Shown in pieces: positions 23,590 through 34,802 of a DNA stretch of 64,000 nt. The stretch covers positions 1 to 64,000 of the forward strand of contig MCFG01000317.1 of NCBI GenBank assembly GCA_002104895.1, written 5' to 3'. The notes below the pieces were generated by a model. That model was not told where the DNA came from, ran no database searches, and was given only the letters and a program-made list of their open reading frames with translations. Both the position numbers and the translations under genes were made by a program. How positions within the stretch are numbered: position 1 is the first letter of the stretch; each line of letters starts with the position of its first letter. This stretch comes from Anaeromyces robustus (Eukaryota > Neocallimastigomycota > Neocallimastigomycetes > Neocallimastigales > Neocallimastigaceae).

Positions 23590-23775
23590 GTAATTTCGAA
23601 AGTGATTTCGAAATTGTGATCACGTTATTTTACAGAAACAGTCAGAAAATCATTAAGTACTTTAGATACATTTAAATATTATAAAAATATTTGGCCTACC
23701 TATATTAAATTACATATTTTTAGAATATATAAGGCCAATAATGGAATATTCAGTTTGTCTTGCTTTCTATTGGAT
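23590..23775 (+). mobile_element. Second LINE fragment
   Basis: Homologous to 22890-23030 of the preceding LINE: GGCCAATAATGGAATATTCA here matches GGCCATTAATGGAATATTCA there. Encodes only a scrap of the RT thumb region. Confidence 0.6.
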
Positions 23776-23789
23776 GAATAGTAAGACAA

Positions 23790-24030
23790 GAAAACAAAAA
23801 TTTTTATTTTTGTTTATATAATATTTTCTTTTCTTATAATAAAAATATATTTTTGTTTATATAATATTTTCTTTTCTTATATAATAAAAATTTATTTTTG
23901 TTTATAATATTTTCTTTTCTTATATAATAAAAATTTATTTTTGTTTATATAATATTTTCTTTTCTTATATAATAAAAATTTATTTTTGTTTATATAATAT
24001 TTTCTTTTTTTATATAATAAATTCTATTGT
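23790..24030 (+). repeat. 51-bp minisatellite, about five copies
   Basis: Tandem unit containing TTTATTTTTGTTTATATAAT and ATTTTCTTTTCTTATATAAT. Copies are nearly identical, then decay toward 24060. Confidence 0.85.
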
Positions 24031-24060
24031 AAACAAAAAAAATTTATTTATATATATATA

Positions 24061-24537
24061 AAGTAAACAAAAAAAAAATTTATTTATTTTATTAATATAT
24101 AAAAAATATTTTATATATTAAATTAATTTTTTTCTCGAGATGTGTTCAGATGTAAAAATTTGAATACTTACTTTATAGAATAATTTCAAGATGTAAATTA
24201 AATAATTTAATTATTTTTTGATTTACTATACATAGACATAGTTAATATACTCAATATTATTCAAATGATAAATTTTGAATATTCAATGTACTATTAATTA
24301 GATTAAAAATTTTTATTGTACTACACACATATAGATAATTATACTTTTTTTAGAGTAGCTATATAAACATAGATACTTAATTAATTTAAGAAATTTTTTT
24401 AACTATATATATAATGTTTTAATGTAAGTACGTAATATATACAAGTATTATGTCTACTAATACGATTCCCATATATATAAGGGATTCCTTTTTCGGAAGA
24501 GAGTTTCCTTTTATGAGAAAAGTAGTACATTATCTGA
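24061..24537. other. AT-rich gene-free stretch
   Basis: No coding content. CGGAAGAGAGTTTCC near 24494 is the only mixed-composition word. Confidence 0.5.
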
Positions 24538-24699
24538 GTGTAGCATTTCGGCAATATACATGAAATTTTTTGCATTGACAGGTCCTTTACGCCACATTTT
24601 ATATTGTAAATTTATATAAATATTTTTAACGCCACATTTATATAAAAATTTTTTAAGAGAGTTTATATACTAGTACTTGTATATTAAAACATTTCTTAT

Positions 24700-25290
24700 T
24701 TATTTCATAATTTAAAGAATTATAAATATAAATTTTAAATTTCACTTAATATTTTATTTATTTCATAATCATAATTTAAAGAATTATAAATATAAATTTT
24801 AAATTTCACTTAATATTTTATTTATTTCATAAGTTAAATAAAAAAAAAAGAAATATTAATAAAAAGAAGATGCCACTAATAAATTGGTTTCATAAATCAA
24901 TAATAAATAAAATATTGATTTTAATAATATAATAAATTTTTTATTAATTATATTTATAAGCCACAATATAATACATTTAAATAATATGTTATTTAAATGT
25001 ATTATATTGTGGCTTATAAATTAAATTAATAAAAATTTAGGTTAAATAATAAAATATTATATTATTAAAATCAATATTTTATTTATTATTAATTTAAATG
25101 TTAATTATTGATTCAATATTATATTTCATTAACATTAAGTAAAAGTATTGCTAAACATGAAACCAATTTATTAGTGGCATCTTTTTTATTAGTATTTCTT
25201 TTTTTTTTATTTAAATTATGAAATAAATAAAATATTAATTTAAGTGAAATTTAAAATTTATATTTATAATTCAAGTATTAAACATATATT
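24700..25290. repeat. Foldback block inside the left part of the MULE
   Basis: A nested palindrome: GATGCCACTAATAAATTGGT (24869) pairs with its complement ending at 25181. The centre is a perfect stem, GCCACAATATAATACATTTA and its complement around 24990. Outside, the arms continue through AAGAAATATTAATAAAAAG and its mirror. A 69-bp direct duplication (AATTATAAATATAAATTTTA) occurs near 24715 and 24780. Confidence 0.8.
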
Positions 25291-25479
25291 TCAATATTTT
25301 TAAAAGAATATTATTTATTCAAAGAAAAATTTATATAAATGAACGTTTTATTTTTAAAAAATATAAAGGTTAATTTTTTTATATAATTTTTAATACGCCA
25401 TTTTATATTTACTTATTTATTATTTATTCATTCATATATATATTACTTGTCATTGAAACAATTCTTAATACGCCATTTT

Positions 25480-25540
25480 AACGCCACTTTAACGCCACTG
25501 GGTGAAATGGAACTTAGTGAAATGGGCCACTCCCAAAAAA
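25480..25540 (-). promoter_or_regulatory. MULE-type terminus with two kinds of iteron
   Basis: On the minus strand GGGAGTGGCCCATTTCAC is followed by TTCCATTTCACC, then GTGGCGTTAAA, GTGGCGTTAAA and ATGGCG. This is the plan of the other MULE ends (CATTTC words outside, GGCG boxes inside), but its partner end was not identified. Confidence 0.5.
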
Positions 25541-25806
25541 ATATATATTTAAATATAAGGGTTATATAAATAATATTGATATTATAATCAATATTATATA
25601 TATAAAGACATTTAATTTTATTTTTAAAGGGTTTATTTTTTATTTATTTTATTTTATTTTATTCAATTTTTATTTTATTTAACATTTCAAAATAATATTA
25701 ATAAAATAAAATAAAATAAAATAAAAAATTAAATTAATAAGTAAAAATTGGATTAAAAAAATAAATTGATCAATTTAAAATATTTAGTTAAAAGTTCTTA
25801 TTATAA

Positions 25807-27245
25807 ATGATGGAAAATTTAAAAATAGAATTTAGTGAAACCAATAAAGGAAAAGAACAAGTAGTTATAAATAGGAAATATAAATTTAATTTACGGTACA
25901 TAAAGAAGGATAATTTAAAAGTATATTATTGTACCGAATATAAAACAGTAAATAAATGTAAATCTTTCATTATTTTAAACAAAAAAAATGAAATAATAGA
26001 ATATTAAAGTTTACATAGTCATTCAGAGAAAGAATTTGATGTATCAATTTCATTAGTAAAACATAAAATTAAAGATGATATTAGAAAAAGTTCAATCCCT
26101 TTTGAAATAAAACCAAAGCGTATTTTTGACGAAATATCAGAAGAAATAGGTTTTATATGTCCTTAATATAATACAGTTAGATCCCAAACAACAAGATATA
26201 TAAATAAAAAATTGCCTTATAATATAATAACAAATTTTGATGAAATCTCGGATGAATCTGAATATTATAAAACAAAAAGAAATGAAAAATTTATGATATT
26301 CAAAAATTCTAATATCATAATTTTTCAATCACCATTTCAAGCAGAAATATTTATTAAATACAATAAAAATATTTTTGCTGATGGAACTTTTTATATCGCA
26401 CCAATATTTAGTTATCAAGTGTTTATAACAAGAGCATATGTTCCAGAATTAAATAGTTTTTACACTACATCATTTTCGATATTAAATAATAAAAAACAAA
26501 CGACATATGAAACATTATTTGAAGAAATAAATAAAAATTTAAAAAAATATAACAATAATATTATTATTACTAGTATTTCCATTGTGATTTTGAAAAAGCA
26601 ATATCTAATGCAATTAAGAAAATCTTTACTAATATAAACATTAGATATTGTGTATGGCATTAAAAGATCACTTGAAATTAATAAAAATAAATTATGTTAT
26701 AAAGAAATAGAAGATAATAAATATAAATACATGTATTTTAAAGCTATTTTAAACTTTCCATTTATAAATCTGGATTATATTTTTGATATATACAATAAAA
26801 TTAAAAGGGAATGTCTAAAAAACAATTATAATCAATTCTTATATTTTTTAGAATATTTTAATGATATTTATTTATAGGAATATGATATCAAATATTGGAA
26901 TTATTATAATGGTATAGAGCATATAGCAAATAATGTTTCAGAGTCATTTAACAAATATTTAAAATTATTATTTCAAAATAAACTAACTTTTTATAAATTA
27001 ATTCATAAATTAAAAAAAGAAGAATCATTATCTTTTAATGATTACCAAAGAAGAAATGAAGGAATTTTGAGTAAAAAAAGAAAAATATTTAGAAGAACTG
27101 ATCAAATAAATATATTAATTGGAATGTACAAAGAAGCAGAGTCTAATTTAATTAATAATGAATGTGATAGAAATGAAATCATTGAATTATGGTTTGAATG
27201 CTTAAATATTTTAAATTCAAATTTCATTAATCTTATATCAATTTA
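25807..27245 (+). pseudogene. FLYWCH-MULE transposase, diverged copy, broken
   Basis: The start at 25807 (MMENLKIEFSETNKG) aligns with the 7438 transposase start. The FLYWCH-type domain has YYC, NKC and a LHSH-like pair. The core has FADGTFYIAPIF near 26381 (first catalytic Asp), the second Asp region HCDFEKAI near 26580 and NNVSESFN near 26930. In-frame stops occur near 26005 (TAA after IEY), 26165 and 26875, with frame changes near 26570-26650. Divergence from the 7438 copy is large (different residues throughout), so this is a separate family, not a recent duplicate. Confidence 0.82.
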
Positions 27246-27430
27246 AGATATAGATATAATATTATTATTAATATTAATATCAATATCAATATAAGATATA
27301 GATATAAAATTATTATTAATATCAATATCAATATTAATATAATATATACATATAAAATTATTATTAATATCAATATCAATATCAATAACAATAATAATAT
27401 CAATATAATTATAAATTTAAATCCTATTAA
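27240..27430 (+). repeat. Subterminal minisatellite of the second MULE
   Basis: Repeats of ATTATTAATATCAATATCAA with AGATATAGATATAAAA spacers. Same position and core word as the array after the 7438 transposase. Confidence 0.8.
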
Positions 27431-27502
27431 TATCAATATTACATTATTATAAAAATATATTATTTATATTCTTATTTTATTTTAACATTTCAAAATAATG
27501 CT

Positions 27503-27647
27503 AATGAAATAAAATAAAATAAAATAAAATAAAATAAAATAAAATAAAATAAAATAAAATAAAATAAAATAAAATAAAATAAAATAAAATAAAATAAAAT
27601 AAAATAAAATAAAATAAAATAAAATAAAATAAAATAAAATAAAATAA
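27503..27647 (+). repeat. (AAAAT)n microsatellite, about 28 copies
   Basis: Pure pentanucleotide run of about 145 bp. A 62-codon minus-strand frame of FILFYFILFY type is a by-product. Confidence 0.95.
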
Positions 27648-27837
27648 ATAAGAAATGTAATAATATACAAGTACTAGTATTAAACTCTTAAAAAATTTTT
27701 TTTATATAAATGTGGCGTTAAAAAAAATTTATATACATTTACAATATGATATATGGCGTAAAGGGCCTGTCAATGCAAAAAATTTCATGTACATTGCCGA
27801 AATGCCCTACACCTTTGTAATGCCGATCACGTAATTA

Positions 27838-27955
27838 ACTCTTTTTGTGCAAAACTTTTATATATATATACTAAAGAATAGAGAGAGTAGAAATAAAATA
27901 CATTAATATAAGGATTTAGTACGTTATACGTAACTTTAAAAACTTTATTTTTAAA
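27838..27955 (+). repeat. Dispersed repeat, inverted copy at 38850-38955
   Basis: CACGTAATTA, AATACATTAAT, TTAGTACGTT and ACGTAACTTTAAAAA appear here and, inverted, near 38855-38950. It lies directly outside the right end of the second MULE. Confidence 0.6.
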
Positions 27956-28740
27956 GTATGAAATTTTTTAAGTATTTAGTATTTCGGTACTAGATTAAAC
28001 TTTCTTATACTATCATTTATTGTTTTTCATTTATTTCTTTTAAGCTCTCATGTAAACTTCATTTTCAAAAAAAGAAACGAATAAAAAAAACATTTAAAAC
28101 CAAACAAAATATATAAAAATAAAATATATTTACCTTAATAGAATAATTGGTAAAAAACAGGCAATATTTCTAAAAAATAAATTTTTTTAATAATAATATT
28201 ATCTTTTTAATTGATTAAATTAAATGTTTTATAAACTAATTAAATAACTTCAGATGATAGAACCCTTAGCTCTTTTGTTATAATCGTTTTAAAAACGCTA
28301 AAATATTCGACTGTTAACATTAATTAAAAATTAATAAAAGGTAGGATGTTATTATTTTCTTTTTTTTTTTTAATTGTACTTTAATTCAATTATTTTTACT
28401 TTGATTCTTTCTATTTTTTTTAAACTAATAATTATAGAATTTGTAAGAAAAAAATGTTAATTTTGAAATTTCGAAATTGAGATTGAATTTTCAAATTTAG
28501 ATTGAATTTTAAATTTGTGATGAAAAAAATTTTTTTTTTAATATAAATCTAAATTGAAATTGAAACTGAATTTGTGATTGGAATTGTAATTTAAATTGTA
28601 ATTAAAACTAAAAATTAAATTTGAATTTTAACTTTGATTTTAAATTTATATATATATATATAACTTTGTTTTATAAGAACAATAAAATAATATTTATAAT
28701 ATTTTTAATACTATTAAGCGCCAAAAGGTAAAAATATATA
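27956..28740. other. AT-rich gene-free stretch
   Basis: No coding content. 28455-28640 has irregular GAAATTG/GATTTTAAATT-type repeats. Confidence 0.5.
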
Positions 28741-28774
28741 TTAGTATATGGACTTATCTAGTTTTTCATACAAT

Positions 28775-28880
28775 GTATAATAAAATAATATAAAAATAAA
28801 ATAATATAAAAATAAAATAATAAAAAAATAAAATAATAAAAAAATAAAATAATAAAAAAATAAAATAATAAAATTATTAA
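28775..28880 (+). repeat. AAAATAATA minisatellite
   Basis: Runs of AATAATATAAAAATAAAAT then AATAAAAAAATAAAAT units of 16-18 bp, about seven copies. Confidence 0.8.
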
Positions 28881-28974
28881 ATAAAAATATAAATTTTAGT
28901 AAAATACTGTAATTTCTAGTATTCTTATAAAGAATTACCAAATGTTATCTTGGTTATAATTCAAATCTTATGCA

Positions 28975-29300
28975 TTAACTGTGCCGGTTTATTAATAAGT
29001 TGTAAGGCAAAACAGTTAAACAAAAGTTGTATATTATTAAGTTGAAGAAATTTATATCTAATTCGTGGTTTTCAGTTTGAGTGGTGCTCTTGTAAAGGAA
29101 CCCAGTGGATATAATGGTCTAACCTCCAATTAGTAGTTAAAAAATCTGAGGAAAAACCAAATAAAATATCGTTTCCCGAAGAATATGAGTTTAATGGTGA
29201 GAAATCTCTACGATTAATAACTAGAAAACAGGAGATTTATCGGTGATTTTTAGCAAGTTACTGTGAAAGATTTCCACATAAAATCTTTTACTTAATTATT
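28975..29300 (+). mobile_element. Relic of a Gypsy leader
   Basis: GCCGGTTTATTAATAAGTTG and TAAGGCA match the end of the leader of the Gypsy fossils near 20476 and 46189. The following DNA (GTGGTGCTCTTGTAAAGGAA, GAAGAATATGAGTTTAATGG) is less AT-rich but has no recognisable frame. Confidence 0.5.
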
Positions 29301-30113
29301 TATCTTTGTGTAAAAAATTTTACAGGAACTTTCCTATATTCTAATAATAAAATTCCTATTACTAATTATCATTAATTAAATTATATTATTTAAAAATATT
29401 ATTAATATCAAATATTTATCAATATCCCTTTTTATTAATATTATCAATACTTTCTATTATTATTATCAACTTTATTATTAATATCTTAATATTATTATAA
29501 TATTTTATAATCATCAATATTCTTATTAAAAATGAATATTCTATTTCTAATATCTTCTTTTGCATTACTAATAGAAATTATTATTAATTTCTAATTATTA
29601 TTAATAACTTATTACTAATTGTTGTGATAAGGAAACTGTAATATAATAACTTTCCAAAAAGAACCCCATTTTTTTTAAAATATTAGTAATCAAAATTAAA
29701 AAGAAATTAATATATTATCATTATATACCTTAAAGTAAAAATTTTATAATATATTAGATTATAATTATTAAAATTTATATTAATAATTTAAATAATACTT
29801 TATATCTTAAAATAGTAAAATTATATTATACAATTAATAAATAATTACTAAACCACAGAATTAAATTCTGTAATTAATTAAAAATTTCCTTAAAATTATA
29901 TTAATAGTTAAATTAATAATAAATAATTAGTAATAGATTAATATATAATTTTATTTATAATAAATTAAATAATAATTATATTAACAATTTAAAATCAATA
30001 TAAAAATATAATTTTATTCATTCAAATAAATGGTTTTACCATTTCTACACTACTATAAAGAAAATTATAAATAGTAACGAATATTTTTAAAAAAACAATG
30101 TTTTTAATAATAA
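29301..30113. other. AT-rich gene-free stretch
   Basis: Simple AT-rich DNA. No gene, no clear repeat. Confidence 0.5.
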
Positions 30114-30313
30114 TTATTCAATTTTTGAATATTTATATTTAATATTAAATTATTAATAATTTTAGTAATAGTGTTTTATTATTATTTTATAATTAATACT
30201 TAATAAATAAAGCTTTATAATAAAACACAATTTATATATCTTTTTTTTCTTTTTAATTTTTATTATTAAATATTTGTGTGAATAATTTTAACTAAATTCC
30301 TCGAACCAGAACA
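30114..30313 (+). mobile_element. LTR end with adjoining primer site
   Basis: Ends CCTCGAACCAGAACA. Eight bases later TGGTGGAGATATCGGGG (30321) looks like a tRNA primer-binding site; the same 17-mer follows another LTR end at 52954. The inverted copy is at 30710-30905. LTR 5' limit not defined. Confidence 0.6.
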
Positions 30314-30709
30314 TAAAAATTGGTGGAGATATCGGGGAATATAAAAAAAAAAAGATAAATTATTACATAAATATTAATAATAATTTTTCTTAGAAAACAA
30401 ATTTTCTTTTTTATATTTTCTTGCTAGTTATCATTAATTAGCAATCACTAATATTACATTACTTTTAACTTTATTCATAGATTTCTGGATTAAGTTTATC
30501 CTACAAAGGAGTAGGTTCTGAACTACTATATTTTAAATTGAATATAGTAATAGTGGCACACGCGTGGACAAGACGCCCTTGAAGAGGCAAGCTGCACGTT
30601 AGACAGTGTGTATCAGATTGATTGAATTAGAGTGAAAATAATTTAATATTAATGAAAAACTAATTAATAATAATTAATAAGAAAATTTCTATAAAAAAAA
30701 ATTTTTTTA
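30314..30709 (+). mobile_element. Leader remnant between two inverted LTR ends
   Basis: Starts with the primer site. Contains less AT-rich words (GGCACACGCGTGGACAAGAC, GAGGCAAGCTGCACG). No frame. Likely a piece of leader, then an inverted second LTR. Confidence 0.45.
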
Positions 30710-30905
30710 TGTTCTGGTTCGAGGAATTTAGTCAAAATTATTCACACAAATATTTAATAATAAAAATTAAAAAGAAAAAAAAGTATATTAAATTATGTTT
30801 TATTATAAAACTTTATTAAGTATTAATTATAAAATAATACTAAAACACTATTACTAAAATTATTAATAATTTAATATTAAATATAAATATTCAATATTTC
30901 AATAA
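30710..30905 (-). mobile_element. Inverted copy of the 30114 LTR end
   Basis: Starts TGTTCTGGTTCGAGGAATTT and runs as the reverse complement of 30114-30313 at high identity. Confidence 0.65.
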
Positions 30906-30929
30906 AATAAATAAATTATAATTTTTTTA

Positions 30930-31550
30930 CATATTAAAGATTTTTTTCATCCATATCATTTTTAATGGTCTTATGATCAATTGAGAGTTCTATTCAACAG
31001 CTACAATATATTTTTAATTTCACCTCATTTGAACTGCTAGTTCACAAGATATTGGATTTTAAAGAATTTTAATATATAAATTATAATTTAATTATTTAGA
31101 ATGGCTTCTATATATAGAGCTAAAATAATATTTGTTATATTTATATTTATTATATTTAACATAATATTTATAAAATTTTTATTTCAATTATTATATAATT
31201 ATCATAATAATATAGAATTAAAAATCAATAATATTTCTAAATATTATTTAAAATAATTATAATAGATTTAGATAAGTTATTTTAATAGTTATTAATTAAT
31301 TAATTTTTATATTATAATTTGTAAATTCGAATATAGATAAAATAGCTATTTTAAGTATTTAAGATTCTCAATTTCTTATAATCTTTGTAAGATTATTAAC
31401 TTAATACTTGATAACTTATTAACTTAATAATTATAGTTTAATAACTTTTTAATTTAATTATCAATCATAGTAATGATAATTATTCTTAGTATCCATATTA
31501 ATTTAATATTGATAATTGAAGTGTACTCTTTTTATCAATTTTGAATTAAA
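30930..31550 (+). mobile_element. Probable LTR of the copia-like fossil
   Basis: Holds the dispersed block near 31010-31075 (TTTGAACTGCTAGTTCACAA, GATATTGGATTTTAAAG) also found in the long LTR at 16394-18138. The core module hairpin TTATAATCTTTGTAAGATTA lies at 31378-31400. The stretch ends just before a possible primer site, TGGTTCTATCAGC, near 31553. Limits uncertain. Confidence 0.5.
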
Positions 31551-32726
31551 CTGGTTCTATCAGCATAAACGAGCCTTGTTAACCATCAACAGGGATAGTA
31601 AGGGTGATATTAGGATCCTGAAGCTTGTGATGGAACTTAGATCAAGTGAATAGAGAACATATATTACCGGATGAAAGACCCTGGTTAACAGTTTATTATA
31701 TAGAACCTGGTCGGTAATTCAAATTGGTAACAATATTAAATTTATTGCTATAATCTAATAATTATTAAATCTCATTAACATTATATATGAAAAGTTCACG
31801 TTACAATTTAATTATAAGAAAATTCTTTTAATTAATTCCTAAATAATTAATCCTATAAAAAGAATCTAATACGCTTTAAATAAACTAAAGGAGAATCAAA
31901 TAAAGAAATTTTAACCTAAAACAAGTAGTTAGTATCAGAAATCTTAAATTATTACACTTAGGTGATATATTTAGGGGCCATCGAAACACTAGTTTATATC
32001 CTTCTTAAATTATAATTATCAAGGTATATTTAGGGGTTATCGAGACACTAGTTTATATCCAGACACTTATTTCAGATATATTTAGGGCCTTTTCACGACA
32101 CTAGTTTATATCTCAATTAATAAATTTCTATAGTACATTTATAATTCTAAAACTTTTAAACTTTCAAAATATTGTTAAATTCTATTTTGCTACTTTTTAT
32201 ACTAGCTAATATGTCTTCAGGAAATTCAATTCCTTCTATTCCTAGCTCCCTGGCTATTAACAATAACAACCATCGAATCAACTTCAGTTAATTAAAAAAG
32301 GAATTAAAAGATATTGAAAAACTCAGTAAGGACAACTTTGATATTAAATTATGGGCTTCCGAATTAAGATTATGGATTAAGTATCAGAAACTATATTTAC
32401 TCCCTGTTATTCTTACCTCTATTGGAGAAACAAGAGAAGTTATACAAGATATGGAAAATGATAATGACTCCAGCGATGACGAAGAGGAGGAAGATAGTAA
32501 TCAAATTAACACCAATGGTTTCCCAATTTTGGATCAAATTATTAAAGCCCTAGAAACTTTTTATGGAATCAAGGAGGATCAAAACATCTTATTTAGAGAA
32601 CTTCGTGCACTTAAAATCAAAAAGAATGAGAAGGATTTCAACATTCGCTATAGACCATTATACCACAAGCTTGATAAGAAAAGGAAAAGAAAAATTAGTG
32701 TTCTTGACTATGCTGAACAAAATTAA
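31551..32726 (+). mobile_element. Copia-like leader and gag fossil
   Basis: A leader of about 660 bp contains three imperfect copies of a 55-65-bp unit (31965-32115) with ATATATTTAGGGG and ACACTAGTTTATATC. The gag begins at 32211 (MSSGNSIPSIPSSL). Further on, IKLWASELRLWIKYQKL is close to the Ty1/copia gag pattern where a Trp-containing helix follows a short N-terminus. An acidic stretch (SSDDEEEEDS) and a Lys/Arg-rich end follow. Zinc knuckle, protease, integrase and RT are all missing. Broken; a fossil. Confidence 0.6.
31965..32115 (+). repeat. Three-copy leader repeat, about 60 bp
   Basis: Each copy has GATATATTTAGGG, a C/G-containing word (CATCGAAACAC, TATCGAGACAC, TTCACGACAC) and TAGTTTATATC. 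Could be a packaging or priming structure. Confidence 0.7.
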
Positions 32727-32874
32727 TTAATTAGGATAATTTTACAACCAAAAATAATTAGTTTTATAATAATGATGTAATTAAATTAAATTTAACTACT
32801 AATAATTAGTCAAATTATATTCAAGTATATTAAAATAATTAAACCATAAAATAATAATTTTTTTATAAAGAGTG

Positions 32875-32931
32875 TTAGTTTTCTCTAAAGAAATTAATTT
32901 TTTAAAATTTAATTTCTTTAGAGAAAACTAA
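32875..32931. terminator. Strong hairpin, 22-bp stem
   Basis: TTAGTTTTCTCTAAAGAAAT pairs with its complement across a 13-base loop. First of a group of hairpins between here and 43.1 kb. Confidence 0.5.
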
Positions 32932-33039
32932 TTTTTATTAAATATTGTATAAATATTTAATAATAACTTTATAATTAGTTAGTTGATTATAACTAAGTAA
33001 GTTATTGGTTATTATTAATATTTTTAGTATAGACTTACG

Positions 33040-33780
33040 CAATAGTGCACCCTTAAGACCTCTGAAAATTATAACAACAGAGATTCAGTAGTCATAACAA
33101 TTTTAGTTGAAGAATTATCTAAATGGTTTTTATCAGTAGCAATATTACTAGTAATAACGCTAGTATTAAATGCTCCTATTAATAAAGTTGGTTTGAAAGG
33201 ATATTTGTTATTTTCTTGTAATAAATAAGGGTTGTTTCCATTTAACCAATCTTTATGGTTTTGGTATGTGTGTTGTTCAGCACCTAAAATAGGATAGTAC
33301 ATATCAGTAGTAGTCATAGGTCCATGTCATTCAACAATATCACCACAATTTACCAAAGATTTTTAGAAGTTTTTAGTCAAATAGATTTACTTTGTTTCCA
33401 ATTTTGGAAAGCGTTTAACTGGGTTTTACTTACACCATCTTGTTCATCAATTTTATCAAAATTAACTCCAACACCAATAACAGTACTAGTAAAAGTAGGA
33501 GCAGTATTATTATTAGCATTTGTAATAGGAATAAAAGTACCTCTTGTTAAACCAGTTTTATCCCAAGCGGTATGTATTAATAAAAATTACAATAATATTA
33601 AATAATAATATATTATACTTGTAGATTCTACTCCTTTTAATCTTCTAAATGTCATAACAACTTTAAATTCTGCTGTCATTAAATTTTTGTTGTTGATGGT
33701 AAAATTTGAAGATATTTTGCTGATTTTATCGAATTATCGATACTTGGTAGTAAACGCACCAATTAACAATGTTTTTTTTT
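33040..33780 (-). pseudogene. Fossil coding segment, possibly parvovirus-like capsid
   Basis: Minus-strand coding-like DNA, richer in mixed codons than its surroundings. The best stretch (33069-33317) holds MTTTDMYYPILGAEQHTYQ, NHKDWLNGNNPYLL, KPTLLIGAFNTS and KIVMT. A second copy of the terminal part (LIGAF-like, then FKVVMTFRRLKG) lies at about 33620-33780, so the segment is partly duplicated. The order GP(M/I)...P-L-(I/M)-G-A-F...V-x-M/I-x-x-x-x-L-K resembles the C-terminal part of parvovirus and densovirus capsid proteins. That assignment is my inference from pattern memory only. Broken in several places; a fossil. An unrecognised host gene is the alternative. Confidence 0.3.
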
Positions 33781-34286
33781 ATAATATTATATTAATAATT
33801 ATTCTATAATACAATAAAAAAAAATATTTAATATCATCGTAACCATATTATAATGACACATATAATGACACAAATCGCTTTTTTTTATTTAGATAGTTTA
33901 TGAATAAATTGAAAATAAATATATATAAAAAATTAATATAATTTATATAATTTTTTTAAAATAATACTTTTATATTAATAATAATACTAAAAAATAAAAA
34001 TTAAATAAAAATATTTATTTTATATTCTTTATATGTTTGTGTTTTTTCATTATTGTGATCACAAATTTTCATCATATCTATTATATATATTAGTAAAAAA
34101 TTAAAAATTTTAAAAAATTATATATCTAATAATAATAAATTTTTATATATATCTAAATAAATAAATAAATAAATAAATATATATTTAAGTTAACTTATTA
34201 TTACTTATATATATAAAATTAATAAAAATATATATTATAAAAATTATAAATAAAATTTTCATTATTCATTAAATTTCTTATATATA
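33781..34286. other. AT-rich gene-free stretch
   Basis: ATAATGACACA appears twice near 33851-33868. Otherwise AT-rich simple DNA. Confidence 0.5.
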
Positions 34287-34326
34287 TTAACTTTTACTTT
34301 AATATATATATTAAAGTAAAAGTTAA
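34287..34326. terminator. Perfect 20-bp palindrome
   Basis: TTAACTTTTACTTTAATATA is followed at once by its complement. It lies on the 3' side of the minus-strand polymerase relic. Confidence 0.5.
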
Positions 34327-34802
34327 AAAATAATATATATAGAAAATTATATAAAGTTATTTTATATTCATTTATTTATAACAATAAATAAATAAACAAA
34401 TAAAAAATATATAATAATTTATAAAGCTTGTTAAAAATATAAATTATATAAATATAAATAAAAAATATTATTTAGCAATATTTTTAAATATTATTAAGAT
34501 AATAAAATAATTTATATTGTATATATATTAATAAAAAAATTATAAAGTTATATAGAATATGAAAAATAATTATTTTTTAAATAATTTTATATATTATTAT
34601 TAATATAAATTCTTATTATTAATTATGAATTACAAATAATTACTTATTTAACATAATAATAATTAATTATTTAATTGGTAAATCTATTTTTTTTTAAATG
34701 TTAATAAAAATAGTTTAAATTATGTTTCAAAATTATTTTTAAATAAAGAAAAAGTAAAAGTTTTATTATGAGAATATTAATCTATATTTATTCTACCTGG
34801 AA

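Larger units (their letters stand above)
24538..27812 (+). mobile_element. Second MULE DNA transposon, 3.28 kb
   Basis: Terminal inverted repeats: the left begins GTGTAGCATTTCGGCAATA and the right is the complement of GTGTAGGGCATTTCGGCAAT. Both continue with TGAAATTTTTTGCATTGACA, GG(T/C)CCTTTACGCCA and TTATATAAA-type DNA to about 24690 and 27660. It carries a FLYWCH-MULE transposase (25807-27240) and repeats. It lacks the three-fold 15-bp iterons of the 5759 element but keeps one CATTTCGG and the ACGCCAC box. No 9-bp target duplication is evident (ATTATCTGA against CTTTGTAAT). Confidence 0.8.

Noticed and set aside
23790-24030. CRISPR-like array of about 51-bp repeats
   Set aside because: Repeats abut without unique spacers; a eukaryotic minisatellite.
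27233-28941. Minus-strand open frames of 62-67 codons
   Set aside because: Translations of microsatellites and minisatellites (LILILI, FYFILFYF), not genes.
33040-33060. Bacterial-insertion-like word GACTTACGCAATAGTGCAC
   Set aside because: It lies within the coding direction of the capsid-like relic and has no partner repeat nearby.
33324-33605. 93-codon plus-strand frame
   Set aside because: Antisense to the capsid-like relic; the minus strand gives the more protein-like reading.
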